From the IMG/VR virus record IMGVR_UViG_3300033143_001962, positions 1 through 64,000 of that record: a DNA stretch of 64,000 bases. One strand, written 5' to 3'. A model generated the notes under the pieces. It had not been told where the DNA came from and did no database searches. It worked only from the letters and a program-made list of their open reading frames with translations. Below, one piece after another: positions 11,609 to 20,423 of this stretch. The position numbers and the translations under genes are program-made. Within the stretch, counting starts at the first letter, position 1; each line of letters opens with the position of its first letter. This stretch comes from a virus.

Positions 11609-12091
11609 GTGAACTACTTAATACTAATTGACGTTTGGGGACGATTGTCAACACCGTTAGAGATCATTTGTAAAACTAATATAGCATTATTAATATCTGA
11701 TGTCTCAGACAATCCAAATTGGAAAATAATATATCAGGATTTTGATCCTGATATCGATCCTAAAATTCAGCACGTTTGCAACAATTCAAATAATGCAATA
11801 CCCGAGCACGATTGGGCTAATTTAAAATTAGATTCAAAAGACATAGTGTACTTTGCTGGGTTTCATGCTAATCACTGTTTGTTTGAGAAACCGTTAGGTA
11901 TTGATAATCTATTAAGTTTGCACCCTGCTCAAGAATTTTTTGTGTTATCCGACCTAACATGTGGGCTGAATCAACACACTCCTGTACCTATCAGTGACTT
12001 ATCTATTATTAATTTCAATAATGATTATAGTGTAAAAATGAACATGCGGCGCGCAATGCTGCTCGATAATTTACTTAGTATACAAATTTAA
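11609..12091 (+). CDS. Lone plus-strand protein, possibly isochorismatase-like
   Basis: 160 residues. YLILIDVWG at the N-terminus, then DIVYFAGFHANHCLFEKPLG and EFFVLSDLTCGL, resembles the order of isochorismatase-type cysteine hydrolases (early Asp, then G-x-x-x-x-x-C and a following Asp). The usual lysine and full fold length (about 180-200 residues) are not clearly present, so this is tentative. It stands alone, divergent from the small-gene cassette and convergent with gp23, and ends at a strong hairpin terminator. No clear promoter was found. Confidence 0.5.
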   Translation: MNYLILIDVWGRLSTPLEIICKTNIALLISDVSDNPNWKIIYQDFDPDIDPKIQHVCNNSNNAIPEHDWANLKLDSKDIVYFAGFHANHCLFEKPLGIDNLLSLHPAQEFFVLSDLTCGLNQHTPVPISDLSIINFNNDYSVKMNMRRAMLLDNLLSIQI

Positions 12092-12095
12092 GTCA

Positions 12096-12123
12096 AAAAA
12101 AAGCACTCCGAAGAGTGCTTTTT
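12096..12123 (+). terminator. Bidirectional Rho-independent terminator
   Basis: Stem AAGCACTC / GAGTGCTT with a CGAA loop, flanked by an A-run on the left and a T-run on the right. It sits between the convergent gene 11609-12091 and gp23 and works in both directions. Confidence 0.85.
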
Positions 12124-12146
12124 AGATATTGCTTTACTACCTGGTC

Positions 12147-13337
12147 TTAGCTGAAAGACAAGTTGCTTACGCTGATTTCGCCTAAGTAATCACCAGCATT
12201 ACCAAAAGATGATGCAGTGTTAGTGAGTTCCACGTAACCATAACGTGTCATGAAGCTTACAACTGGTTCGAACGTAGACGGATCTAAAACAACGCCTGAG
12301 CTCATTAAAGGAATGTAAGGGCAGTAGAACGCTGGAGCGTCTGCTTCACTTGAACCTTTATAACCAATAAGTACCGGAGTACTATCAGCAGCATATGAAT
12401 CAACATATACTTTCATAGCACTGTTTAATGTACCAACTAACTTAGTGTTAGTAGGAGCTTCAAAAGTACCTTCAGTTGTACGTGCAAATGCAGATGTAGT
12501 AGCTGATTGTAATACTGTTAATGCAGCTGGACTAACAACGGCATAGTTACCTGCGCCACGACGTGTACGTTGTGCGATAAGGTTAGCAGTACGGTTAACT
12601 AATACAGCAAGTGCCGCATGTTCATCACCTACGAATGTAGCAGTACCAGATACAGCAGCTTGATCGTAGTTGAATTCAGTTGACGCTAAAGAACGTAAAG
12701 ATAATAAAATCTCTTGATCGATTTCAGCGGTAATTTCTTGTGCTAATGCAGCCATGATTTCAGCTTCGACATCAATGCCGTGCATTGATTGTGCATCTTG
12801 AGCAGCTTCAAAAGTCCAACGCGCTTGTAACTTACGTGTCTTCGCTTCAACAGCTTGCTTTAAGATTTGAACGGAAATGTTACGACCGCCTTCACCTTCC
12901 ATTTGCGCTGTAGCAGCACCACGGTAGTCAGTCTGTGTAGCACCAACGCCTGCAGAGTATGCTTGAGCAATTTTGAAAGGACTTAACGCTTCATCACCAG
13001 CTGTAGTTGGTGTACCAGCAGCAGATGTATCGTTCATTGTTGAACCGTAACGTACACGTAAAGTATGGATCTGGCTTACTGGACCAGACATTGGTTGAAC
13101 ACCTACTAATTCGTTTGCAATTACCGTAGGCATTACACGTCGAATTACTGGTAAAATTACACGGTTTAATGTTGCAACGTTACCAGCGGCAGTAGCGCCA
13201 CTTGTAGCAGATTCTGCTAAGTGGTTACGAGTGTTTTCTAGGATTACGCCCATTGTAGAACGTTTAGTACCGTCTAGACCTTCAAGCAATGCTTCTTTAG
13301 TCTCTCCCCAACGGCCTTCTAATAGTGCTTGTGACAT
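12147..13337 (-). CDS. 23: Major capsid protein gp23
   Basis: 396 residues of the T4 gp23 family, the shell subunit. Recognisable blocks are RVMPTVIANELVGVQPMSGP (residues 67-86), the helix LAQEITAEIDQEILLSLRS at 198-216, and YCPYIPL at 338-344. It is shorter than T4 gp23 (521), as expected for marine relatives with a reduced insertion domain. The N-terminal helical stretch is probably removed by the gp21 protease. Last gene of the head operon 20-21-22-23, before the bidirectional terminator. Three small proteins upstream in the genome carry separate pieces of it. Confidence 0.97.
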   Translation of the reverse strand: MSQALLEGRWGETKEALLEGLDGTKRSTMGVILENTRNHLAESATSGATAAGNVATLNRVILPVIRRVMPTVIANELVGVQPMSGPVSQIHTLRVRYGSTMNDTSAAGTPTTAGDEALSPFKIAQAYSAGVGATQTDYRGAATAQMEGEGGRNISVQILKQAVEAKTRKLQARWTFEAAQDAQSMHGIDVEAEIMAALAQEITAEIDQEILLSLRSLASTEFNYDQAAVSGTATFVGDEHAALAVLVNRTANLIAQRTRRGAGNYAVVSPAALTVLQSATTSAFARTTEGTFEAPTNTKLVGTLNSAMKVYVDSYAADSTPVLIGYKGSSEADAPAFYCPYIPLMSSGVVLDPSTFEPVVSFMTRYGYVELTNTASSFGNAGDYLGEISVSNLSFS

Positions 13338-13359
13338 ATCTAATTTTCTCCTGTTTAGA

Positions 13360-14454
13360 TTATAGCCCTGCTAACTTTTTAATGTCGATTACATTTGTAT
13401 CTTCATTTTTGTTAACAGCTTTATCACCAGTTACTGCAACGCGACTTTCTGTAACTACTTTACGTTTCTTAGGCGTAGTAGCTTCGATTGTTTTATTGGC
13501 AAGTACCGCTGGTAAATATTTTTCGAAAGTTTTATTCAAACGCGAAGTTTGAACGTTTTCGAGTAAATCCTGCATAACTACACGTTTGTCATCGTTGAGT
13601 GGACCTAACAAATCAGCTAATGTATCAGCACGTTTGTTATTTTCTGTAATTACTTTAATTTCATTATCTTTGCTTTCTGTAAGCTTTTGTAGTTTTGTAG
13701 CAATAACAACAGACTCTTTAATTTCTGTTTTCTGTGCTGCAACTTGATCCTTTAGCTTACGGATTTCTGCATTTTCGTTTAAGTGAGTACTTGTAAATTC
13801 ACTTGAGAACGCTTCAAATATTGTACGACCAAATGCGTTTTCACGCGCTGATTTAATATCTTCTTGTAATGCAGTTAGTTCAGATGACAGTTTTAACTTA
13901 ACATGGTTTTTAACTTTCGCAGCAGATTCTGTTACAAAGCGACTCTTAAGTGCTTTGAGTTGATCACGTGCTTCTGCAACTAGCTTAACCTTAGTATCAA
14001 CTAAGTCTTGCTTGTCTTGTGCAAATTCACGTATTTCTGTTGCTAACTTCTTAGAAACAAATTTTTCAATTGATTCTAAACCTTCGTTTTGCTTTTTGCG
14101 GTCATTGCGTAGTTCTTTAATTTCTTCAGCTAACTTAGCTGTCATGAAGTTATTAAACTTAGCACCACTCTCTGACATTTTCTTAATGAACTTAACACGA
14201 TCTTCTGCTAATGCAGATTTCTCTTCTTTAAATTCAACAATTTCAGAGTGCAAACCTTCGGTAACCATTTTGTCAAGAGCTTCAACCATCACTTTCTTAT
14301 CATGATCATAACGCTGTGCAAATTCTTCACGTAATTCAGTACGTAACTCTTCACGGGCTTCATTTAATTTTGAATCCCAAGCTTCCATAATTTCTGAATG
14401 TGTGTCTTCATTGATAACATTACTATCAAGCAACTGTTTGATTGCTTCTAACAT
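13360..14454 (-). CDS. 22: Prohead scaffolding core protein gp22
   Basis: 364 residues, almost entirely charged helix with long heptad patterns (REELRTELREEFAQRYD; KLVAEARDQLKALKSRF), typical of gp22, which forms the core inside the prohead and is then degraded by gp21. It lies directly between gp21 and gp23 with short gaps, as in T4. Longer than T4 gp22 (269). AGGAG ribosome-binding site. Confidence 0.88.
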   Translation of the reverse strand: MLEAIKQLLDSNVINEDTHSEIMEAWDSKLNEAREELRTELREEFAQRYDHDKKVMVEALDKMVTEGLHSEIVEFKEEKSALAEDRVKFIKKMSESGAKFNNFMTAKLAEEIKELRNDRKKQNEGLESIEKFVSKKLATEIREFAQDKQDLVDTKVKLVAEARDQLKALKSRFVTESAAKVKNHVKLKLSSELTALQEDIKSARENAFGRTIFEAFSSEFTSTHLNENAEIRKLKDQVAAQKTEIKESVVIATKLQKLTESKDNEIKVITENNKRADTLADLLGPLNDDKRVVMQDLLENVQTSRLNKTFEKYLPAVLANKTIEATTPKKRKVVTESRVAVTGDKAVNKNEDTNVIDIKKLAGL

Positions 14455-14465
14455 ATTTCAGTCTC

Positions 14466-15098
14466 CTAAATTTTAAGATCTTTGATAAACTTCATTACTT
14501 CAGTCTTCAAATATCTTTGTACACGTTTGTCCGTACTAGCTTCTTCTGCTATACCTAACATTTTAAGTCCGCCATTAAAATTCATAATGCCTTCGTATAT
14601 TGCTGTAGGGTACGCTTCAGGCGCACTAGGTTGGGCAACTATATCAACAGTGATTATTTCGAAATCACTGACGTGTCCGTTGGCTTCGTTAACATTGCCG
14701 CTTCCGCGACTTGATACACCTAACTTAACACCTGCTTCAAGCATAGTTTGAATAACTGTTCCTGAAGGTGTTGGTAGTATCTTTAACTTGCCATAACCGT
14801 TTGCGCCTTCCATCCACATATCTGTAATCATGTGCGACACACGGTCTAAATTTATTTTCAAATCTTCTGGATGATCTATTTCGCCTAAGACGCTATAGCC
14901 ACCCTTGATTTGTTCTTTTAGTGTTTGTACTGCGGTTGATATTTCATTTACTGGATATACACGTTGGTTTGCATTACGTTGGTCTCCCTGTATGCAAATG
15001 CCTTTCATGTATAAGTCTTTGCCGCCTGTGTCGTTAGCTTCGTTTAAAAGCTCGACTCTAGCAGCATCAAAAGATAAATGTTCCTGTAAAATTCCCAT
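14466..15098 (-). CDS. 21: Prohead core protease gp21
   Basis: 210 residues of the T4 gp21 (S77) protease family, which matures the head by cleaving scaffold and capsid proteins. Seen: YMKGICIQGDQRNANQRVYP, then GEIDHPED with probable catalytic His76, and GVSSRGSGN with Ser129/130. Length matches T4 gp21 (212). Position between the acidic core protein and gp22 fits. Confidence 0.93.
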   Translation of the reverse strand: MGILQEHLSFDAARVELLNEANDTGGKDLYMKGICIQGDQRNANQRVYPVNEISTAVQTLKEQIKGGYSVLGEIDHPEDLKINLDRVSHMITDMWMEGANGYGKLKILPTPSGTVIQTMLEAGVKLGVSSRGSGNVNEANGHVSDFEIITVDIVAQPSAPEAYPTAIYEGIMNFNGGLKMLGIAEEASTDKRVQRYLKTEVMKFIKDLKI

Positions 15099-15105
15099 CG
15101 TAGTA

Positions 15106-15900
15106 TTAAGAACCGCTTAAGCTTTTCTTATTAACACCAGCATCTTCGCCCTTCTTCTTAGGCTCAGTTACTTTGCTTTCGTTTGGCTCAGTTGTACCAT
15201 CGCCTGGCTTAACACTAGGTGTTGCAACATTACCTTCTTCACCAGTTGTTTGGTGTGGCTTAGCTACTGCTCCAAGACCTTTCTTACCGCTGTTATCAGC
15301 GTTAACTGTAGTCTTGTTAGTACCTTCGCTTTCAGTGCTGTTTGAAATACCTTTAGTTACTTTAGTTAAAGCAACGTTTTCGTTAAAACCTTCAAGTTCT
15401 GGTTCCATACCCATGTCACCACCCATTTCAGCGTCCATACCCATGTCATCGCCCATTTCTGGTTCCATGCCCATTTCGTCGCCCATGCCTTCATCACCAC
15501 CCATCATTGAGTCGAATTCAGCCATTAATGAATCTAATTGATCTTCTAAATCAACTACACGGTCTTCTAATTCTGCGTCTTCTTCGTCGCCTGCAACGTG
15601 ATCCATTTCATGTGAATCCATATCACCTGAATCATCAAAGTCATTATGACTTTCGCCAGCTTCGTCACCAATTTCAGGTGCCATCATATCGTCGTCTTCT
15701 GCTTCACTCATACCTTCTTCATCAGCTGCAATGTCGTTGACTAATTCGTCAGCTTGATCACCACCAAAGTTATCTTGGTCCATAAGTGACTCATAAATGT
15801 CACGAGATTTTTCAACTACGATTTCGTGGAAGAGGTCCGAAGCTTTTGCTTCTTCTTCATTGATAACGTACTCAATTAATTTTTCAAATTTATTACTCAT
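15106..15900 (-). CDS. Acidic prohead-core/virion protein (gp67/68 slot)
   Basis: 264 residues, extremely acidic. A Met/Asp/Glu/Gly-rich repeat region (units such as MGDEMGMEPEMGDDMGMD) at about residues 130-170 is followed by ENVALTKVTKGISNS and a Ser/Thr/Lys-rich tail ending NKKSLSGS. The last part resembles a protein found upstream of gp21 in marine T4-like phages. By position it replaces T4 gp67/gp68, internal core proteins. AGGAG ribosome-binding site 8 nt before the ATG. Confidence 0.65.
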   Translation of the reverse strand: MSNKFEKLIEYVINEEEAKASDLFHEIVVEKSRDIYESLMDQDNFGGDQADELVNDIAADEEGMSEAEDDDMMAPEIGDEAGESHNDFDDSGDMDSHEMDHVAGDEEDAELEDRVVDLEDQLDSLMAEFDSMMGGDEGMGDEMGMEPEMGDDMGMDAEMGGDMGMEPELEGFNENVALTKVTKGISNSTESEGTNKTTVNADNSGKKGLGAVAKPHQTTGEEGNVATPSVKPGDGTTEPNESKVTEPKKKGEDAGVNKKSLSGS

Positions 15901-16006
15901 TCTTAAATCTCCTAAAAGTATACTTTCTATGACTGTATTTAATAGCTAAAGTCTAAAAGTACGTATTTAATAGGAGAAAAGGTGTGAAAAGGTATATCTT
16001 TTGTGA

Positions 16007-16028
16007 AATCTACTAGAAATAGTAGATT
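16007..16028. promoter_or_regulatory. Perfect 9-bp hairpin with GAAA/TTTC loop
   Basis: AATCTACTA-GAAA-TAGTAGATT overlaps the stop codon of the gene at 16027-16323. It is a perfect 9-bp stem with a GNRA loop on the plus strand (TTTC on minus). No T-run follows on the minus strand, so it may be an mRNA 3'-end stabiliser or processing site rather than a strong terminator. Confidence 0.5.
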
Positions 16029-16323
16029 ATTGTTGTGCTTCTACTTCCGCTGCAAGTGCCTGTGGATCGCCACTTACTAAAATTATTTGGCCGTTAACTT
16101 GGAATTCTCTGACGCCGCGCTCTATCGGAAAGTCAAATACAGATGATGAATCGAAGCCGTACTTCTCATCAAAGTGTGCCATTGCTGTGTCGTTATGTGT
16201 ATCAAGTTCTTCTATACTAACACCGTCAAATACATATAAAATTCTACTTTCACCGTATTCATTTAACGATTCGATACGCTGCATTGATTCTGTTAATTTC
16301 TTAAGTTGGTCTAGCTCTTTCAT
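16027..16323 (-). CDS. Head-cluster small protein
   Basis: 98 residues: a leucine-rich helical N-terminus (LDQLKKLTESMQRIESLNEY) and a beta-type C-terminal part (REFQVNGQIILVSGD). Located between gp20 and the acidic core protein, directly adjoining its upstream neighbour. It may be a core component or assembly factor; I do not recognise the family. Confidence 0.6.
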   Translation of the reverse strand: MKELDQLKKLTESMQRIESLNEYGESRILYVFDGVSIEELDTHNDTAMAHFDEKYGFDSSSVFDFPIERGVREFQVNGQIILVSGDPQALAAEVEAQQ

Positions 16324-16550
16324 TAGAAAGGTTCTCCCATATCTACTTCGCCCTCTGCTGGAGCTCCATATTGTTTTTGGATTGACGTAAGCTTTGCTTC
16401 TTTTTCATACTCTCGTATATCATTCATCTTTCTTAATTTATTAATTTGCTTTAATGTAAGACGTGTTTGACGTAAGGCATACTTAGTAGACTCGTCGTCT
16501 TCTAAACTTTGCATGCCTGGTATGTGTTGCTCTACTTCGTTAATAATCAT
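16323..16550 (-). CDS. Head-cluster small helical protein (gp67/68 slot)
   Basis: 75 residues, helical and charged (LRQTRLTLKQINKLRKMNDI), with a proline-containing acidic tail APAEGEVDMGEPF. Located immediately after portal gp20. A CATAAATA late box lies at 16563-16556, only a few bases before the ATG, so any transcript from it would be nearly leaderless; otherwise the gene is read from the gp20 promoter. Confidence 0.6.
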   Translation of the reverse strand: MIINEVEQHIPGMQSLEDDESTKYALRQTRLTLKQINKLRKMNDIREYEKEAKLTSIQKQYGAPAEGEVDMGEPF

Positions 16551-16558
16551 AATACTAT

Positions 16559-18259
16559 TTATGGTAAGTCAACATCTACAGTATCAGGACCTTCTGCGTC
16601 CATACTGTCCATGTCTTCCATGTCTTCCATATCTTCGAAGTCACTCATGTCGCCTAAGTCGCCATCCATACCGCCCGGACTAACACCTACGCCACGTAAA
16701 TCAGATCCACTAGTGCCGCCCTCTTCGTCGTCTACAGCATTTTCTTCGCGCCATAGTTCTTCGTTCTCTGTCATTTCTTCTTCAGTTAAACCTAAGTAAC
16801 GTTTAAGTGCGAAGCGTTTAGACATATAAGGTATGTCCGCTGTACTGCCGAAGTTACCTAAACGTGCAGTATCAAGCTCACTTTGTCGGTAGCTTGCAAA
16901 GTTCTGTGGGTTATTAAACTTAATATCAAATAAGCCTGCGTCAATGTTAAAGCCTCTCCAGCGTAAAAACATCTTAAACTCTTCGTTTAATTGTGTTACA
17001 AGTACGTTTTGTAAGCGTTCGCAGTACTGGTTAAATCTAAATTCTTGTATTAATGCGCCAGTACCACCATCTTGTTTAGTAGTTTGATCTGCGCTGTCGT
17101 CTGGGCCGCTTGGCAAGTAACTGCTAGGTACACGTAAGCCACGTGCCATTTTGTTGTTAAAGTAACGTAAGTCATCTATCTCACTTAAGTTTTGTCCACC
17201 CGGTAATGTATCTACTGTAGAGCCACGTCCGTCTGCATCCTTAGGGAAGAAGTAATCTTCATTCATTGATATAGGATTATAGCTTGCATCAAGCATATTC
17301 TGCCCACCGCCGTTCTGTGTAGGTATACGTCGTTGATGCATTTCATTCTTAATACGTTCCACAAAGCCCATAGCTAAGTGACTAGGCATATTACCAGTAT
17401 CAATGTTAAACACTCTACGTTCTGGTGCGCGTTGGATACGATAAATTAATATAGCATCTTCTAATAATTCTTTTTGTTTATACACTTTAAACACTTGTTC
17501 AAGTATACTTTGTCCAAATGGCCAGTTATAATCCATGCCTTCTGTTAAGCTTAAGTGCATAATATGAGCAGCATCAATAGCTACTTCTTGTTGATTAAGA
17601 CTAAAACGTCCATGACTTCCGCCGTCTTGATTTGGAATTGTGTACGATTGTGGTGCAGTGGCGCCTTGCCCTGGTGCTCCGTTTTGGAAATCACTTGTTG
17701 TCTTTGCGGCTACTGTTAAGTTCTCAAAGTTAGGGTTAATGTCTTGTATAATGTACTGCTCTGGCTTTTTACCTTCACTTTCATTTACAATAACTCTTGT
17801 TACTTTATTAGTTTCAATCCAAAATAGTTTAAATGTTTCTGGATCACGGATAAACACTTGGTCTCCGTATTTAATAGAGTTACGGAATACTTTAAAGATA
17901 CGCTTGTCGAACTCGTTAAGCTTAACCCATTGTGTTAACTGTTCAGCTAGTATTTTAACTTCGTTGTCTGTAGGTTTTTCACTGTAGCTTATTTCAAATG
18001 CAGTTTTGTTTTGTTCATTTTGTTGTGTACTGAACTCAGCAATAATATCTAAACATGCATTGATTTCGCTGTCCATATCCATTGTCTCGTACTGATTGTA
18101 ACGTTCAATACGATTAGGGTGCCCAGTGTACACTTCCGGTAATGTGTTCTTGTAGTTTTGAAAACCAAAGTTCTTACCGTCGGGTCCGTGACTCGCTCCG
18201 CTTATTGGGCTCATCATTCCTGTTGTGTCTGCTACTTTGAAATACTTTTTCCATGCCAT
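16559..18259 (-). CDS. 20: Portal vertex protein gp20
   Basis: 566 residues (T4: 524) of the T4-type portal family, the dodecamer at the DNA entry vertex. Signature blocks: EDAILIYRIQRAPERRVF, then IDTGNMP and GRGSTVDTLPGGQNLSEIDD, and LRVPSSYL. The C-terminus is very acidic with Asp/Met repeats (EDMEDMEDMDSM). First gene of the head operon, behind TATAAATA at 18281-18288. Confidence 0.96.
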   Translation of the reverse strand: MAWKKYFKVADTTGMMSPISGASHGPDGKNFGFQNYKNTLPEVYTGHPNRIERYNQYETMDMDSEINACLDIIAEFSTQQNEQNKTAFEISYSEKPTDNEVKILAEQLTQWVKLNEFDKRIFKVFRNSIKYGDQVFIRDPETFKLFWIETNKVTRVIVNESEGKKPEQYIIQDINPNFENLTVAAKTTSDFQNGAPGQGATAPQSYTIPNQDGGSHGRFSLNQQEVAIDAAHIMHLSLTEGMDYNWPFGQSILEQVFKVYKQKELLEDAILIYRIQRAPERRVFNIDTGNMPSHLAMGFVERIKNEMHQRRIPTQNGGGQNMLDASYNPISMNEDYFFPKDADGRGSTVDTLPGGQNLSEIDDLRYFNNKMARGLRVPSSYLPSGPDDSADQTTKQDGGTGALIQEFRFNQYCERLQNVLVTQLNEEFKMFLRWRGFNIDAGLFDIKFNNPQNFASYRQSELDTARLGNFGSTADIPYMSKRFALKRYLGLTEEEMTENEELWREENAVDDEEGGTSGSDLRGVGVSPGGMDGDLGDMSDFEDMEDMEDMDSMDAEGPDTVDVDLP

Positions 18260-18280
18260 GTTATAATGTTCTCTTTATGC

Positions 18281-18288
18281 TATTTATA
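18281..18288 (-). promoter_or_regulatory. T4-type late promoter (TATAAATA) of the head operon
   Basis: An exact TATAAATA on the minus strand, 22 nt before the portal start. Expected to be read by gp55-RNA polymerase. Confidence 0.75.
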
Positions 18289-18322
18289 GGTTCTATTGCT
18301 TTGGTTGTTAAATTGTTAACCG

Positions 18323-20350
18323 TTATGAGTTTGTGTTGTCTTTAATCTTGCGTAACATATCAAGCTTTTTACTAATATCGCCTAGTAGTGCCCGCATTGC
18401 TGATTGTTCACCAAATTCAGCTGCTGAAATAGCTCTCCCGCCATCACTGTCGGCTTTATTATGAGCACGTTGCATTTCTATCCATTCAGCTTTTACTTTT
18501 TCTTGCTGTGCTGCTAAGTCGGTTGTATTTGCTGCGAGTGGTTGTTGTTTTTCTCTCGCTTTAACAAAGGATGCTGATTTTGTTTTTGTTACATTAGCTC
18601 GTTTAATATCGTTCTTAGCATTAGTAATAGCATTTTTCGTTAACCATTTGTCTAACCCACTTTCTGTAAACAAATCTTTTTTGTATTGTTCAATTTCTGC
18701 TTTTTTATTTTTTATTTTTAAGTCGTTTACTTTAATTCGTAACTTGTGTGCTGTTAATTGCCCGGCTTTTAATTTTTTCTCATCGGCTGCTACTAAGTTT
18801 CTCAACTCTTCTTTTAAACTTTCCGGTGCGTCTGGATTAGCTATTGCATTCTCAAGTTTCTTTCTATTGCTTTTTAAATTTGATTTAGTGTCAGCATTTG
18901 TGCCTGTGACCGCTTTAAGTGAGCCAGCAGTACCGGGTGAATCATGCGCCCATTCATTAATCTTACCTGTAATTAGCTCTAATGCACCCGCGAACTTGTT
19001 TAAGCCGGTTATAACAATACCACTGTCCATAAACATACTGTTCATATTAGCGGTAGCTTGTTGTAATGTCGTCATTGTCTTTACTATGTCTTTAGTAGCT
19101 TTATCAGCACCTTTACCTTGTGCATCACGCTGTTTAACTATGTCTTCGTACTCTAATAAATTCCTACCAGCTGTATTAGCAAGCTCAGCAAAGTTAATGA
19201 ACGGTGAGTCTGAACCTAATATTTTAGCAAGACTTTGATGCATCCCGCCAGTCTTGGCAAGTTCTTTAGCTTTTATAGTTACACCATTAATTGCTTTAGC
19301 TTGTGCTTCAGCAGCTTGTTTAGTAGTCATATCATTCTTTTTAAACTGTTTCAATGATGCTACAATGGTCTCGCCCATTGATGACTTGTATACTTTTTGT
19401 GCTGCGGCAGTGTTAATATATCCAGCTGCGATATCAGCTGCGCCTTGTGCAAGCTCAGGGGATTTCGTACGTAAGGTAGTAACAAAATCACTCATTGCGT
19501 TAGAAGCTGCAAGACCGTACTTAGATTGATGTTCGTTTAATGTTGCTCTGAATCTTGCGTCTGACATGTTTGATTCACGTTGTTTCTGCAATTCTTTTCT
19601 ACTAACACCAGACAGTTTAGCAATAGTATCTAATTCATATGCATAACGTTTAGTGCCTTGTATTATTTCTTCTTGTGACATTTGTGAACGCATGCCTAAC
19701 TTTCGTTGCATTACCTGGAAGTCAACAGATGCTTCGCCTATTTCAGCAATGCTGAAACCTAAGTTACGCATAGCTTGACCTTCAGCACCTTTCATTTCTT
19801 TCATTGTCGTGGTAAATGTTTTGCCACCTTTTAACGCAGAACTAGACAAGTACGATAAATTCTCTGAGTTTTCTTGTAGTAATTTTGAGTAAGTAGCAAG
19901 TGGTATTCCTGCTTTCTTAATATCTTTAGCTAATCCTGTTATACCTTCAGCACCCATTTGGCCAGCTTCACTTAACTGTTGGAAGTTATCAAAACCTGCT
20001 TGTATCTGCCCTATAGAAAATGTTGCTAACTCTTGCGCAGCTTCGCCTAGACCACTAAACACATCACCAAGTAATGGAATCTTACCAAGTAAGCCTGTTA
20101 TAGCGCCTATTGTAGCGTTAATGACAGGTGTTAAGTCGTTAAAGTTACCTGTACTTTTATCAACAGCCTTTGCTGAGTCTTTAAACCCTTTTGCTACTTC
20201 GCCTGTTGCGGTTCCGAATGTTTTAACTACCTTGCCTGAAGTTGTTACAGCAAGCTTGAACTTAATCATCTCTTCTACTGTAATTTTACCGGCATCAGCC
20301 AGCTCTTGCATGTGTTCAAACCATTCTTCTTCTGATCTTTCGTCTGCCAT
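18323..20350 (-). CDS. Tail tape-measure-like / baseplate hub protein
   Basis: 675 residues. It starts with an acidic segment, then a hydrophobic Gly/Ile/Leu region (ITGLLGKIPLLGDVFSGLGEAA, near residue 85), long helical Ala/Lys-rich parts and a Lys/Asn-rich C-terminus. This composition and a size above T4 gp29 (590) fit a tape-measure protein that sets tail length. It is encoded beside portal gp20 and opposite gp26 rather than next to gp48/54. The assignment rests on composition and context. Confidence 0.55.
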   Translation of the reverse strand: MADERSEEEWFEHMQELADAGKITVEEMIKFKLAVTTSGKVVKTFGTATGEVAKGFKDSAKAVDKSTGNFNDLTPVINATIGAITGLLGKIPLLGDVFSGLGEAAQELATFSIGQIQAGFDNFQQLSEAGQMGAEGITGLAKDIKKAGIPLATYSKLLQENSENLSYLSSSALKGGKTFTTTMKEMKGAEGQAMRNLGFSIAEIGEASVDFQVMQRKLGMRSQMSQEEIIQGTKRYAYELDTIAKLSGVSRKELQKQRESNMSDARFRATLNEHQSKYGLAASNAMSDFVTTLRTKSPELAQGAADIAAGYINTAAAQKVYKSSMGETIVASLKQFKKNDMTTKQAAEAQAKAINGVTIKAKELAKTGGMHQSLAKILGSDSPFINFAELANTAGRNLLEYEDIVKQRDAQGKGADKATKDIVKTMTTLQQATANMNSMFMDSGIVITGLNKFAGALELITGKINEWAHDSPGTAGSLKAVTGTNADTKSNLKSNRKKLENAIANPDAPESLKEELRNLVAADEKKLKAGQLTAHKLRIKVNDLKIKNKKAEIEQYKKDLFTESGLDKWLTKNAITNAKNDIKRANVTKTKSASFVKAREKQQPLAANTTDLAAQQEKVKAEWIEMQRAHNKADSDGGRAISAAEFGEQSAMRALLGDISKKLDMLRKIKDNTNS

Positions 20351-20388
20351 TTTAAATCCTAAAATAATATTGGGTTATAACTCCCAAG

Positions 20389-20396
20389 TATAAATA
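20389..20396 (+). promoter_or_regulatory. T4-type late promoter (TATAAATA) for gp26
   Basis: An exact TATAAATA, 28 nt before the ATG at 20424. It lies almost back-to-back with a minus-strand box at 20406-20413. Confidence 0.75.
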
Positions 20397-20405
20397 CGTT
20401 TATAC

Positions 20406-20413
20406 TATTTATG
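20406..20413 (-). promoter_or_regulatory. T4-type late promoter box (CATAAATA), divergent
   Basis: CATAAATA on the minus strand, 56 nt upstream of the tape-measure-like gene start at 20350. Its initiation region crosses that of the plus-strand box at 20389-20396. Confidence 0.55.
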
Positions 20414-20423
20414 AGAAAAGATT

